Assembly: GCF_001514235.1 (NCBI RefSeq)
Contig: NZ_KQ948944.1
Coordinates: 62,001-126,000, forward strand
Source: Streptomyces caeruleatus
GTDB lineage: Bacteria; Actinomycetota; Actinomycetes; Streptomycetales; Streptomycetaceae
Direction of reading: 5' to 3'
Length of the DNA stretch: 64,000 nt
Part shown: positions 10,425 through 17,698 of the stretch, piece by piece
Layout: each line of letters begins with the position of its first letter
Numbering within the stretch: the stretch's first letter is position 1
Made by a program: the position numbers and the translations under genes
Notes under the pieces: model-generated
Database searches by the model: none
Seen by the model: only the letters and a program-made list of their open reading frames with translations
Told to the model about the DNA's origin: nothing

Positions 10425-11378
10425 TCACGCAACGTCGTCGGCACGTCGTTGTGCGTTGGCGAAGGCCAGGACAGGATCGCGGCCGCCGTGTCCCCAGGGA
10501 AAGGAGGTGACCACTCCCGCCAGGGCGTCGAAGACAGGCTGGGCGAGTGCTGGCTCCTTGGCCGCGGTGAGCGCATAGGCAAGCAGGTTGAGGTCGGCGA
10601 GTGCTGCCGCGTGGACCAGGCGGCTGGAGTGCCCCAGCCAGTGCGTGTGGGCACGCTCCATGACGCGAACGGCCTCGTACCCGCTCCACACGTGGTCCGC
10701 CGTGAGCGCCTGGATGCCGCCGTGCGCCTGTGCCGTGTGGTAGCGGTCGACGAGTGCGCGCAGGGGGAGACCGATGGTGGGTGCGGTGATGGGTGCCGTG
10801 GCAGCGACCTGGTCGACGAATTCAACGACCTGGGCGTGCGAGCCGCATGCGTGGGGCGCGAGGTACGCGTACATCTGAAGGTGTGCCTCACGGTGCCAGG
10901 GGTCCCGTGCGACGATCTCCCGCCAGACGGCGAAGACGTGGGAGGGCGGTTGGCGCTGCTGGCGCAGCAGCCCGAGACGTACGACCCACGGGTTCGGATC
11001 GGAGGGGTCGAGCATCGCCGCTGCCGCGCAGGCCCGGAGCGCCTCCTCGACCTCTTCCAGGTGTACCGGTGTCTGATCGCCGCGCGCCATCACTCCCCAG
11101 GCGAACAGGGTGTGGGCGTCGGCGTGTCGTGAGCGCTGTTCCGCCCAGGCGCGCTGGGTCGCCGGGCGGGTCGTCGCCGCGAGCACGGCGAGGCGATGGG
11201 CTCGACGGTCCCAGTCGTGGCCGGCGCTGTTGAGCAGCCGCTCAAGGATCGGGACCGCAGGGACCCGGGCATGCGGGGTGCTTCGGCTCGCCAGCCGGTC
11301 GCACGCACGGGCCAGTTCCGAATCGTCGAGTTCTATCGCGAGCCGGGGAGTCCGCTTCCTGCGGCGTGCAAGCATCAT
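10425..11378 (-). CDS. Helical-repeat (TPR-like) protein of unknown function
   Basis: A soluble 317-residue protein with no signal peptide or membrane segment. It is built from paired amphipathic helices with Ala/Leu-rich spacing and W/P turn residues (RAWAEQRSRHADAHTLFAWG, ACAAAAMLDPSDPNPWVVRL, VWREIVARDPWHREAHLQMY), a pattern typical of tetratricopeptide scaffolds. The ATG-ATG start has AGGG just upstream; the second ATG gives the better spacing. It resembles conserved streptomycete proteins without assigned role. It is separated from the permease gene by a strong terminator, so it is probably transcribed alone. A scaffold or adaptor role is inferred from fold only. Confidence 0.65.
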   Translation of the reverse strand: MMLARRRKRTPRLAIELDDSELARACDRLASRSTPHARVPAVPILERLLNSAGHDWDRRAHRLAVLAATTRPATQRAWAEQRSRHADAHTLFAWGVMARGDQTPVHLEEVEEALRACAAAAMLDPSDPNPWVVRLGLLRQQRQPPSHVFAVWREIVARDPWHREAHLQMYAYLAPHACGSHAQVVEFVDQVAATAPITAPTIGLPLRALVDRYHTAQAHGGIQALTADHVWSGYEAVRVMERAHTHWLGHSSRLVHAAALADLNLLAYALTAAKEPALAQPVFDALAGVVTSFPWGHGGRDPVLAFANAQRRADDVA

Positions 11379-11411
11379 GGCCCTACACCATTCACTCTCG
11401 GTCGATGAGGC

Positions 11412-11441
11412 CCGTCCGCACGGTGGATACCGTGCGGACGG
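11412..11441 (-). terminator. Strong hairpin terminator of the amidohydrolase-permease unit
   Basis: A 13-bp perfect inverted repeat (CCGTCCGCACGGT / ACCGTGCGGACGG) with a 4-base loop lies 10 bases beyond the permease stop. It separates that unit from the TPR-like gene. Confidence 0.8.
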
Positions 11442-11451
11442 CGGTGTTCTG

Positions 11452-12939
11452 TCAGGTGGCGTCGACGTCGGTCGTGGCGAGCTTGGCGTAGAGGTCGGGC
11501 CGCCGGCGACGCATCCGCGCCGCGAAGCCCACGCCCACCAGGAAGACGGCAGGGTTCAGCGCGACCATGATCCAGTTGACAGTGGGGCTTGCGCCGGTGA
11601 ACAGGTCCAGGTGCGTGCAGACAAGTCCGGTGGCCATGGCGAGAAGGAGGGCGGCCACCGCCGGTATGGTGCGGGTGCGCATCTGGCCCTCTCCGCGGCT
11701 GGCCCCGTTGCGACGGAAGAAGCCGACGACGGCACAGGCGGCGAGGGTCTGCAGCAGAAGGATGCCGACCACCCCAGGTGTGTTCAACCACAGGAGGAAC
11801 TCGTTGTACGGGTGGGCGCCCAGCGCCGTGAACACGGCGACGACCGCGGCGGCCAGCACACTCTGGGCGATGCCGGCGATCCAGGGGGAGCCGTGCTCGG
11901 GGTGGACGCGGCCCAGGGCGGCGGGAAGGGCGCGTTCGGCCGAGAGGGCGTAGACGTAGCGCGTGATGGCGTTGTGGAAGGCGAGCAGGGCGGCCAGCAG
12001 GCTGGTGACGATGAGGACGCGCTGGACTTCGGTGGCCCAGGGGCCGACGTAGCGGGTCATGGCCGTGAAGAACATCTCGGCAGGATTCTGAGCCGCGGCC
12101 CCGACGGCTCCGTTGCTGCCGAAGGCCTGCACGATGACCCAGACGATGAACGTGTAGAAGAGGCCGAGGAAACCGACGGACAGGTAGGTGGCCCGAGGCA
12201 CGGTGCGGTCGGGGTCGCGGGCTTCCTCACGGTAGAGGGCGGTGGCCTCGAAGCCGATGAAGGCCGCGGCGGCGAATCCGAGGGGCACGCTCATCTGCGA
12301 GGTGAAGACGTTGGACGGCGCGAAGGAGTCCAGGCTCAGCCCGTCCGCCCCGCCCTTGATCAGGATCGCTCCGGCGAGCAACACCAGGACGGCGGTCTCG
12401 GCGATCAGCAGCGCGGCCAGGATCTTCGCGCCGACGTGGATCGACCGGAAACCGAGGAACCACACGAGGAGGACCCCGGCGAAGGAGTAGACCGGCCAGG
12501 GCAGGTCGACGCCGAGGAGATCGTTCGCCGTACCGGCGGCGAAGAATCCGAAGGCGCCGAACGTGCCGATCTGCATGGCGTTGTAGGAGAACACCGCGAC
12601 AAGAGCCGCGCCGAGTCCGGCCGGCCGGCCCAGGCCTCGGGCTATGTACGAGTAGAAGGCGCCCGCGTTGCGGATGTACGGCGTCATTGCGGTGAAGCCG
12701 ACGGCGAACAGGCACAGCACGATGCCGATCGCCAGGTAGGCCACCGGAGCGCCGATGCCACCGAAGAGGATGGCCAGCGGGGCGACGCCCGCCATCACCG
12801 TGAGCGGGGCCGCTGCCGCGACGACGAAGAAGACGACATCGGCGAGGCCGAGGGTGCCGCGCTGCAGCTGCGCGCTCGCCTGCGATCCTGCGGGATCTTC
12901 GTACTGCTGAGGGACGGTCGGGACAATGGGCTCGGTCAT
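11452..12939 (-). CDS. APC-superfamily amino acid/amine permease
   Basis: The start ATG at 12939 (MTEPIVPTVPQQ) is chosen because GGAG lies 5 bases upstream and the hydrophobic core begins about 40 residues later. The frame runs further upstream, but that part is arginine/proline-rich and unlike this family. The 495 residues contain about 12 membrane helices. The first has the APC pattern (ADVVFFVVAAAAPLTVMAGV), followed by GGIGAPVAYLAIG and the helix-6 region GFEATALYREEARDPDRTVP, where the GFE motif and following acidic loop are diagnostic. It sits in the inner membrane and should exchange or import an amino acid or amine. It begins 106 bases after the amidohydrolase stop on the same strand and shares its upstream promoter, suggesting it imports the substrate or exports the product of that enzyme. 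Confidence 0.88.
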   Translation of the reverse strand: MTEPIVPTVPQQYEDPAGSQASAQLQRGTLGLADVVFFVVAAAAPLTVMAGVAPLAILFGGIGAPVAYLAIGIVLCLFAVGFTAMTPYIRNAGAFYSYIARGLGRPAGLGAALVAVFSYNAMQIGTFGAFGFFAAGTANDLLGVDLPWPVYSFAGVLLVWFLGFRSIHVGAKILAALLIAETAVLVLLAGAILIKGGADGLSLDSFAPSNVFTSQMSVPLGFAAAAFIGFEATALYREEARDPDRTVPRATYLSVGFLGLFYTFIVWVIVQAFGSNGAVGAAAQNPAEMFFTAMTRYVGPWATEVQRVLIVTSLLAALLAFHNAITRYVYALSAERALPAALGRVHPEHGSPWIAGIAQSVLAAAVVAVFTALGAHPYNEFLLWLNTPGVVGILLLQTLAACAVVGFFRRNGASRGEGQMRTRTIPAVAALLLAMATGLVCTHLDLFTGASPTVNWIMVALNPAVFLVGVGFAARMRRRRPDLYAKLATTDVDAT

Positions 12940-13045
12940 GAGATCTCCGCATCGTGCGTGTGATCGGGCGAAGGGACGGTTTCCCTGTGCATGCGGGCCG
13001 GTGGAGACGAAGCGCTGATGACGCCGTGCTGATGCGGGCGTTGCT

Positions 13046-14701
13046 CTAGCGGCTCCCGGCACGTGGGCGGTCGGCGGTGCCGGTGCCATGAGTACGGCGG
13101 CCGGCGAGCCAGGTGCCCAGGACGGACAGGTGCGCGAGGTCACCGGGTACGGTCTCGACCGGATCAGCGGCGAGATGCACCAGGTCGGCGCGCATTCCGG
13201 GGCGCAGGAGGCCCCATTCCTTCTCCTCGAACGCCTGGTGGGCGCAGCCCGCGGAGTAGGCAGCCAGAGCGGTGGCGGTGGTGATCCGCTCTTCGGGGAG
13301 CCAGCCGCCTTCAGGCGTACCCTCGGGCGTCTGGCGAGTGACGGCGGTGGCGATGCCCCGCAGTGGTTCGTACGACGTGACGGGCCAGTCGCTCCCGAAG
13401 GCGATGCGGGCACCGTACCTGAGCAGGGAGGCAATCTGGTACTGCCGGCTGCCGCGTTCCGGACCGATCCGGGGCAGGATGAGCTCCGTCATCAGCGGAT
13501 CGCACTGGGCCCAGAGCGGCTGAAGATTTGCTATCACCCCCAGTTCGGCGAAGCGCGGCAGGTCGTCCAGATCGATCAGCTCCGCATGAGCGATCACCGG
13601 GCGGCGGTCCCGGACACCGTTCGCCCGGGCGGCGGCCTCGATGGCGTCCAGGGCGGTTCGAACCCCGCCGTCGCCGATGGCATGGATGTGAGGCTGGAAA
13701 CCGAGCGCGTCAACCGCCGTGACCGCCTCGGCGAGGTCGGCCGGCGTCCAGTTGGCGATGCCGTGCGAGTGCGGACAGTCGGTATAGGGCTCAAGCAGGG
13801 CGGCCGTCCCGGCCTCGACCACACCGTCGGCGAAGAACTTCACGGCGTGCGCGGTGAGCATGCCAGGCGCCGCGCTCTCCACACGCTCGCGGTCGGCCAC
13901 GAACCGGGTGATCCGTTGACGCCAGTTGTCGGGCAGCAGGACGAACCCGAGATCGGCACGGACAGGAAGACCGGGCCCCGTGGTCGCGGCAGTGATCCAC
14001 ACATCGTTGTGGTGCGGCTCGACCCACGCATCCTGCAACCAGGTCACCCCGGCGGCAGCAAACCGTCCGGCTGCCTCACGCAGCGCGGCCACCTGCGTCT
14101 CGTGGGACGGGGCGGGCAGGAGGTCAAGAAGCGGATTCAGCGCGCCGAACTCCCGCAAAGTGCCCAGCGGCTCACGGGTTCCCGGCCTGCGCACGATCTC
14201 TCCGCCGACCGGATCCACCGTGTCCGCACGGTAACCGACCCGCCGCAGAGCCTCACTGTTCACCCACGCAGTGTGATGATCCATCGTCCGCAACACCACC
14301 GGACGGTCGGAAACAGCAGCGTCCAGCCACCGCGCATCGAACCGGCCCTCGGCAGCCAGCCACGGGTTGAAGCCGTCACCCGTGACCCACTCGACGTCCG
14401 GATGCTCCTCGGCCCAGCGTCGTACGACCGCTACAACCTCCTGGACGGAGGCACACTCACGGACCGGAACTCCGCGCAGGCCCAGACCTCCGAGCACCGG
14501 ATGCACATGACCGTCGCCGAAAGCCGGCAAGAGGGCTCCTCCGGCCAGATCCACGACCTCAGTGCGGGGCCCACGGGCGGCGAGCGCCTCCGCTCCCACA
14601 GCGCAGATACGACCGTCCAGGACAGCGAGGGCCTCGCGGACGGGAACATCCGGATCCCCGGTCCGTACGACTCCCCCGGTGAAGACGATGTCTGCATGCA
14701 T
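13046..14701 (-). CDS. YtcJ-like metal-dependent amidohydrolase
   Basis: The 551-residue protein has the full amidohydrolase-family signature. A beta-sandwich lead (DIVFTGGVVRTGDP) is followed by the metal-binding HxH (GDGHVHPVLGG, residues about 63-71). Later metal or catalytic histidines are HIHAIGDGG and IAHAELIDLDDLP, with the aspartate in FGSDWPVTSYEPLRG. The order and spacing match the YtcJ / N-substituted-formamide-deformylase group, which hydrolyses C-N bonds in formamide-like or cyclic amide substrates. No signal peptide is visible, so it is cytoplasmic. It is the first gene of a two-gene unit with the downstream APC permease and lies behind promoter cassette 1. The ribosome-binding site (GGAAGGGG) is about 13 bases from the ATG, longer than usual, so the exact start is not certain. 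Substrate unknown. Confidence 0.87.
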   Translation of the reverse strand: MHADIVFTGGVVRTGDPDVPVREALAVLDGRICAVGAEALAARGPRTEVVDLAGGALLPAFGDGHVHPVLGGLGLRGVPVRECASVQEVVAVVRRWAEEHPDVEWVTGDGFNPWLAAEGRFDARWLDAAVSDRPVVLRTMDHHTAWVNSEALRRVGYRADTVDPVGGEIVRRPGTREPLGTLREFGALNPLLDLLPAPSHETQVAALREAAGRFAAAGVTWLQDAWVEPHHNDVWITAATTGPGLPVRADLGFVLLPDNWRQRITRFVADRERVESAAPGMLTAHAVKFFADGVVEAGTAALLEPYTDCPHSHGIANWTPADLAEAVTAVDALGFQPHIHAIGDGGVRTALDAIEAAARANGVRDRRPVIAHAELIDLDDLPRFAELGVIANLQPLWAQCDPLMTELILPRIGPERGSRQYQIASLLRYGARIAFGSDWPVTSYEPLRGIATAVTRQTPEGTPEGGWLPEERITTATALAAYSAGCAHQAFEEKEWGLLRPGMRADLVHLAADPVETVPGDLAHLSVLGTWLAGRRTHGTGTADRPRAGSR

Positions 14702-14749
14702 GGCGTGCGATGTGCCCCTTCCTGACCTGCTGCGTCACCCCGACCACAA

Positions 14750-14841
14750 AACTGAATGATGTTCGGTTGTTCGTAATATAGGCGGCGCCGCGCCAGGCGA
14801 AAAGACTTTTACTGAAGGACGTTCGGTTACCTTTGGGTAAC
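14750..14841 (-). promoter_or_regulatory. Promoter/operator cassette 1 (amidohydrolase)
   Basis: Two 19-bp operators, AACTGAATGATGTTCGGTT at 14750-14768 and TACTGAAGGACGTTCGGTT at 14810-14828, fit AACyGAA-N5-TTCrGTT (site 2 has T for the first A). Their start points are 60 bp apart. On the minus strand the -10 element TATATT lies at 14775-14780 between them, so the gene-proximal operator would cover the transcription start. The palindrome GTTACCTTTGGGTAAC (14826-14841) adjoins the distal operator. The same arrangement recurs twice more in this window. Confidence 0.75.
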
Positions 14842-15488
14842 GACGCTCGAGGGGTCGCGGGACGGCCGCACACCCCGCCCATCGGTAGCAGCTCCCTACA
14901 CCGGCATGCCGGCGTCATGTGGGCGATCTCGAGGCGGCGGCAGTGCCGGTATCGGGGTGAGGCCAGCGGGGCCGCTCCACGCAGCGGCAAAGACAGGCCG
15001 GCCGCCGTCACCTGCTGCGGCGGCGGTTCAGCGGTCCGGCCGCGGCGGCCGGCGAAGACGTAGCGGCGCAGGATGATGAAGCGGCCTGTGCCGGCCAGGC
15101 TGCAGGCGCCCAGATAGACGATGGGTGGTGATCTCCATCGGGCCGGCCGAGACGGCGACCGAGACATCACCGGCGAAGACGACGGGGCGTCCGCTCGCGG
15201 CTAGGTCGAGCTTGCGCGCAACCAGTGCTGGCGGGACCGTCGCCTCGGGGATCCGGAAGTGCCGGGGATCTGGTTCGCGTCGCGGCTCCTGGCGGCCTGG
15301 CCAGCAGGATTTCCACCGTCGTGCCGGGCCGCCGGGCCGGTCGGAGGCGAAGGCCCGGGCGCGTCCCGCGGGCTGTCGAGAACGGCCGAGATCGGAGCGG
15401 GGATGTCGCGGCAACGGCAGGGCCGACGTTTCAGGGCGAGGTACGGCGGCCCGGCAGCCCCAGGAGTGGGGATGCCGGGCGCGGGGCT
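14842..15488. other. Intergenic region without a convincing gene
   Basis: About 650 bases separate cassette 1 from the SodC-like gene. Frames on both strands are arginine/proline-rich and look non-coding. One minus-strand stretch near 15040-15130 reads YLGACSLAGTGRFIILRR followed by YVFAGRR, which faintly recalls the last membrane helix of GtrA-type proteins. It could be a decayed gene end but is too short to call. Confidence 0.3.
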
Positions 15489-16112
15489 CTACATGAACGG
15501 CACGTTCACACAGGCAAGCCGCGAACCAGCCGTTCCGGCGTGACCTGCATGCGTGTGGGTCGCCATCTCGTGAATCACCACGGATCGAGCTCCGCCGTCA
15601 CGGAAGCGCCAGTCCAGCGTGGCTATCGAGCGGGCGGAGCCGTCCTTGTTCGTGGTCAGATCCAGCCACACCTCGTTGTTCGGGTTGGCGAAAGCGGGGT
15701 CCACCGAGGGCTGCGTCGGATCCAGCTGGTCCTGATAGTGCGGGCCCGCGTCGGTGGGCAGCTTGCCGCACGGCTTGGTGTGGACATGGGCCCCGTAGAC
15801 GCGGTCGGCCCCGAGGTCGCGCACGCGCAGCTCGATGCGCGTGCCGCCGTTGCGGCGCAGTTCCTCCTTGACCTGGACTCTGCTGCCCGCCGGCACCAGC
15901 TCGGGGTTGTAGGTCACCGCCTGAGCCCAAGGCGCCGTGCTCACCGGGGCGAACACCGTCCCTACGACCAGCTTCGGCACCGGAGCCTTCGCGTCCTGCG
16001 GCTCGGCGGCATTGGCGGTCGCCATCAGACCGGCGCCGGCGGCGAACGCGAGGATGCCGGCGGCAGCGACGAGGACGCCCTTGTTCAGGACGGTGAATTT
16101 ATGCCTGGGCAT
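15489..16112 (-). CDS. Secreted Cu/Zn-superoxide-dismutase-like protein, zinc site apparently absent
   Basis: The start at ATG 16112 is preferred: GGAGGGG lies 5 bases upstream, whereas the earlier in-frame ATG at 16139 falls inside an operator. This gives 207 residues with a signal peptide (GVLVAAAGILAFAAGAGLM, cleavage near ANAA-EP). The mature part matches the SodC fold. Copper ligands are H109 and H111 (YGAHVHTKPCG), H125 (GPHYQDQ) and H181 (VVIHEMATH). The conserved disulfide would be C115-C201, and the active-site arginine is R198 (SRLAC). The region that should give the second and third zinc histidines and the aspartate (residues 126-150) has none in place. It may therefore be a copper-only relative or a non-enzymatic SOD-like protein. 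It is a monocistronic gene behind promoter cassette 2. Confidence 0.8.
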   Translation of the reverse strand: MPRHKFTVLNKGVLVAAAGILAFAAGAGLMATANAAEPQDAKAPVPKLVVGTVFAPVSTAPWAQAVTYNPELVPAGSRVQVKEELRRNGGTRIELRVRDLGADRVYGAHVHTKPCGKLPTDAGPHYQDQLDPTQPSVDPAFANPNNEVWLDLTTNKDGSARSIATLDWRFRDGGARSVVIHEMATHTHAGHAGTAGSRLACVNVPFM

Positions 16113-16126
16113 AGTGGCCCCTCCAT

Positions 16127-16217
16127 AACTGAATGGCATTCGGTTAGTGGCAATATAGGGGGCGGTGCGGCAGCCGGGAAGGCATAACTGAAAGATGTTC
16201 GGTTACCGTTGGGTAAC
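16127..16217 (-). promoter_or_regulatory. Promoter/operator cassette 2 (SodC-like gene)
   Basis: Operators AACTGAATGGCATTCGGTT (16127-16145) and AACTGAAAGATGTTCGGTT (16186-16204) are 59 bp apart start to start. The minus-strand -10 TATATT is at 16152-16157, and the palindrome GTTACC-GTTG-GGTAAC lies at 16202-16217. The proximal operator ends 15 bases before the ATG, so the leader is very short and a bound repressor would block both promoter clearance and the ribosome-binding site. Confidence 0.78.
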
Positions 16218-16339
16218 GGAGGCCCGAACCTGTCACCACAGCGCCATGGCCCCCAAGGAGTTGTCCGACGACGCACCCAAGGGGCCCGGGCCGGACCGCG
16301 GGCACACGCCCTTGACCGACGGGCGCGAGACACGACGAA

Positions 16340-16372
16340 GAATCCCAGCTCGGTAGATATGAGCTGGGATTC
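16340..16372 (-). terminator. tRNA-type terminator hairpin
   Basis: A 12-bp perfect stem, GAATCCCAGCTC / GAGCTGGGATTC, with a 9-base loop lies 2 bases beyond the encoded CCA end of the tRNA remnant on the minus strand, the normal place for a tRNA transcription terminator. Confidence 0.7.
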
Positions 16373-16374
16373 GG

Positions 16375-16425
16375 TGGAACCTCATTCGGGATTCGAACCC
16401 GAAGCCTCCGCAACTACGAGGGCTG
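16375..16425 (-). other. 3' end of a tRNA gene, probable attachment-site remnant
   Basis: Read on the minus strand, this is a perfect T-arm (stem TCGGG, loop TTCGAAT, stem CCCGA; 16386-16402), the acceptor 3' strand ATGAGGT, discriminator T and an encoded CCA (16375-16377). The sequence on the 5' side does not fold into an anticodon or D arm, and no complementary ACCTCAT 5' acceptor strand is found at the required distance. So only the 3' part of a tRNA gene is present. Streptomycete integrative elements commonly use tRNA 3' ends as att sites and leave exactly such a fragment at one boundary. The tRNA identity cannot be decided. Confidence 0.6.
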
Positions 16426-16763
16426 AAGGGATTGTGACGTGTGATGCGTTCCGACATCGAGGCTCCAGGGCCGAGCACCGCCGGATTCGCGCCGGACGCT
16501 CCCCTCCCCTGAGCCGCCCGCCACCAGTCGGCAAGGGGATCGGGGGACAAGCCCTCACTGCAGCGGTGGCCGCCCATACCCGGCCCCCGATCCAAGCCCT
16601 CCGTCTCCCCGCCACCGCGTCAGCGCGCTGGGCACCATGCCCTGCGACAGCACCTTCCACGAGCCCGGAGCCCCGAGCCTCGCTCGACCGCAGGCAGGGA
16701 GGTATCCCTGAGGTCATCGCTGGCGGCGAAGGCGATCAGCTGAAGGCGATCAGCTGAAGGCGA
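16426..16763. other. Intergenic region between tRNA remnant and the DoxX gene
   Basis: I see no gene here. The only structure is the 14-bp direct repeat at its right end. Confidence 0.4.
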
Positions 16764-16766
16764 TCA
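16728..16766. repeat. 14-bp direct repeat (2.8 copies) reaching into the DoxX stop codon
   Basis: GAAGGCGATCAGCT occurs twice in tandem, followed by a partial third copy (GAAGGCGATCA). The third copy overlaps the TGA of the DoxX gene, so copy-number change could alter the gene's 3' end. No function is evident. Confidence 0.6.
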
Positions 16767-17330
16767 CTTACGGATGAGCAGCACGGCTGCACCCACCACA
16801 GTGCCGAGCGCCACCGCGGCGATGCCGTAACCGACCCGGTGGGCGCGCAGTACCGGGAGGTAACGGTCGACGGCGATACGGCCGGGACCGGTGAAGGCCA
16901 GCCCTGCGGCACCGACCGCCACCAGGACGTCGAGTTCGATGCCACCGTCCTGATCCATCATGAAGAAGCCGCCGTGCCAGTTCACGGCCACAGCCGCGTT
17001 GATCATCGTGCCGAAGACGGCGGCCCCGGCCAGCGGCGTGAGCAGGCCGAGGGCAAGGCCCAGCCCGCCCAGGGTCTCGGTGAGACCGGCGACGAGCGCC
17101 ATGACCTTGGCGGCCGGGAAGCCGGCCATGGCGAAGAACTGACCGGTTCCCTCGAGGCCACCGCCTCCGAACCAGCCGAACAGCTTCTGCGTGCCGTGCC
17201 CGACCAGGAGGAAGCCCAGCCCGATCCGCATGATCAGCAGGCCGGTGTCATAGGCCTGCAGCGAGACGCCCCTCGAGGAACGGGAGGAAGTCGCGGACGC
17301 GAGGGTGGGGTCGTCAAGGGTGGAGGTCAT
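16764..17330 (-). CDS. DoxX-family membrane protein
   Basis: The 188-residue protein has four or five membrane helices. It has the DoxX pattern: LIMRIGLGFLLVGHGTQKLF (first helix, with conserved R and HG..K motifs), GLTETLGGLGLALGLLTPL (second/third helix), then INAAVAVNWHGGFFMMD and a final helix near the C-terminus (GIAAVALGTVVGAAVLLI). DoxX proteins are linked to thiosulfate/quinone chemistry and, in actinobacteria, to thiol redox balance together with membrane-associated superoxide dismutase and SseA. The start ATG at 17330 has GAAGGG 9 bases upstream. It is transcribed alone from promoter cassette 3, the same type that drives the SodC-like gene, which supports a shared redox or envelope-stress response. 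Confidence 0.85.
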   Translation of the reverse strand: MTSTLDDPTLASATSSRSSRGVSLQAYDTGLLIMRIGLGFLLVGHGTQKLFGWFGGGGLEGTGQFFAMAGFPAAKVMALVAGLTETLGGLGLALGLLTPLAGAAVFGTMINAAVAVNWHGGFFMMDQDGGIELDVLVAVGAAGLAFTGPGRIAVDRYLPVLRAHRVGYGIAAVALGTVVGAAVLLIRK

Positions 17331-17571
17331 CGGGTTCTGCCCTTCCGTAGAGCTGAGGTTTCAAGCCGATCGCACCCCTTCAGTAAACTGAATGGTGTTC
17401 GGTTACCGGCAATATAGGCGAGCACCCCACGACCTGGAAGACCTAACTGAAAGACATTCGGTTACCTTTGGGTAACGACGCGCGGGAGCTGCGTCGCATC
17501 TGCCTGCCCGGGCAAGTGGCGCGCGCCGCCGATGGCCGGGGCGACGACCGGCGGTGCTCCGCCACTCCCCA
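17331..17571. other. Intergenic region carrying promoter cassette 3
   Basis: Left of the giant-gene terminator this region holds the DoxX leader and cassette 3. The remaining bases (about 17477-17571) show nothing else recognisable; in particular no regulator gene is present. Confidence 0.5.
17386..17476 (-). promoter_or_regulatory. Promoter/operator cassette 3 (DoxX gene)
   Basis: Operators AACTGAATGGTGTTCGGTT (17386-17404) and AACTGAAAGACATTCGGTT (17445-17463) are 59 bp apart, with the minus-strand -10 TATATT at 17411-17416 and the palindrome GTTACCTTTGGGTAAC at 17461-17476. Matches to cassettes 1 and 2 concentrate in the operators, the AATATAGG block and the palindrome, while the intervening sequence differs. 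That is the pattern expected of selected binding sites. Confidence 0.78.
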
Positions 17572-17605
17572 CTTCCCGGACGGGCGCTGTCGCCCGCCCG
17601 GGAAG
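17572..17605 (-). terminator. Hairpin terminator of the giant-protein operon
   Basis: A 15-bp stem with one mismatch (CTTCCCGGACGGGCG / CGCCCGCCCGGGAAG) and a 4-base loop lies 94 bases downstream of the stop of the last gene of the operon. Confidence 0.7.
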
Positions 17606-17698
17606 AAGCGGAACCCGGATGTCACGGCCCCGCGCCAACCGGGGACGTTCCCGGCCGGCCATCGGCTCCCTCACCGGGCGACAGGAACCGGCCCGGTG

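Noticed and set aside
12940..13434. N-terminal extension of the APC permease
   Set aside because: The extra residues are Arg/Pro/Ser-rich, overlap the amidohydrolase gene in another frame and are unlike any APC protein. ATG at 12939 has a proper ribosome-binding site.
14842..15488. Short Arg-rich open frames between cassette 1 and the SodC-like gene
   Set aside because: No ribosome-binding site, domain or codon preference supports them; only a faint GtrA-like helix was seen.
16137..16139. Upstream ATG for the SodC-like gene
   Set aside because: It lies inside the operator and would put the ribosome-binding site and signal peptide out of place. ATG at 16112 has GGAGGGG at good distance.
16375..16460. 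A complete tRNA gene
   Set aside because: T-arm and acceptor 3' strand are present, but no anticodon arm, D-arm or complementary 5' acceptor strand could be formed.
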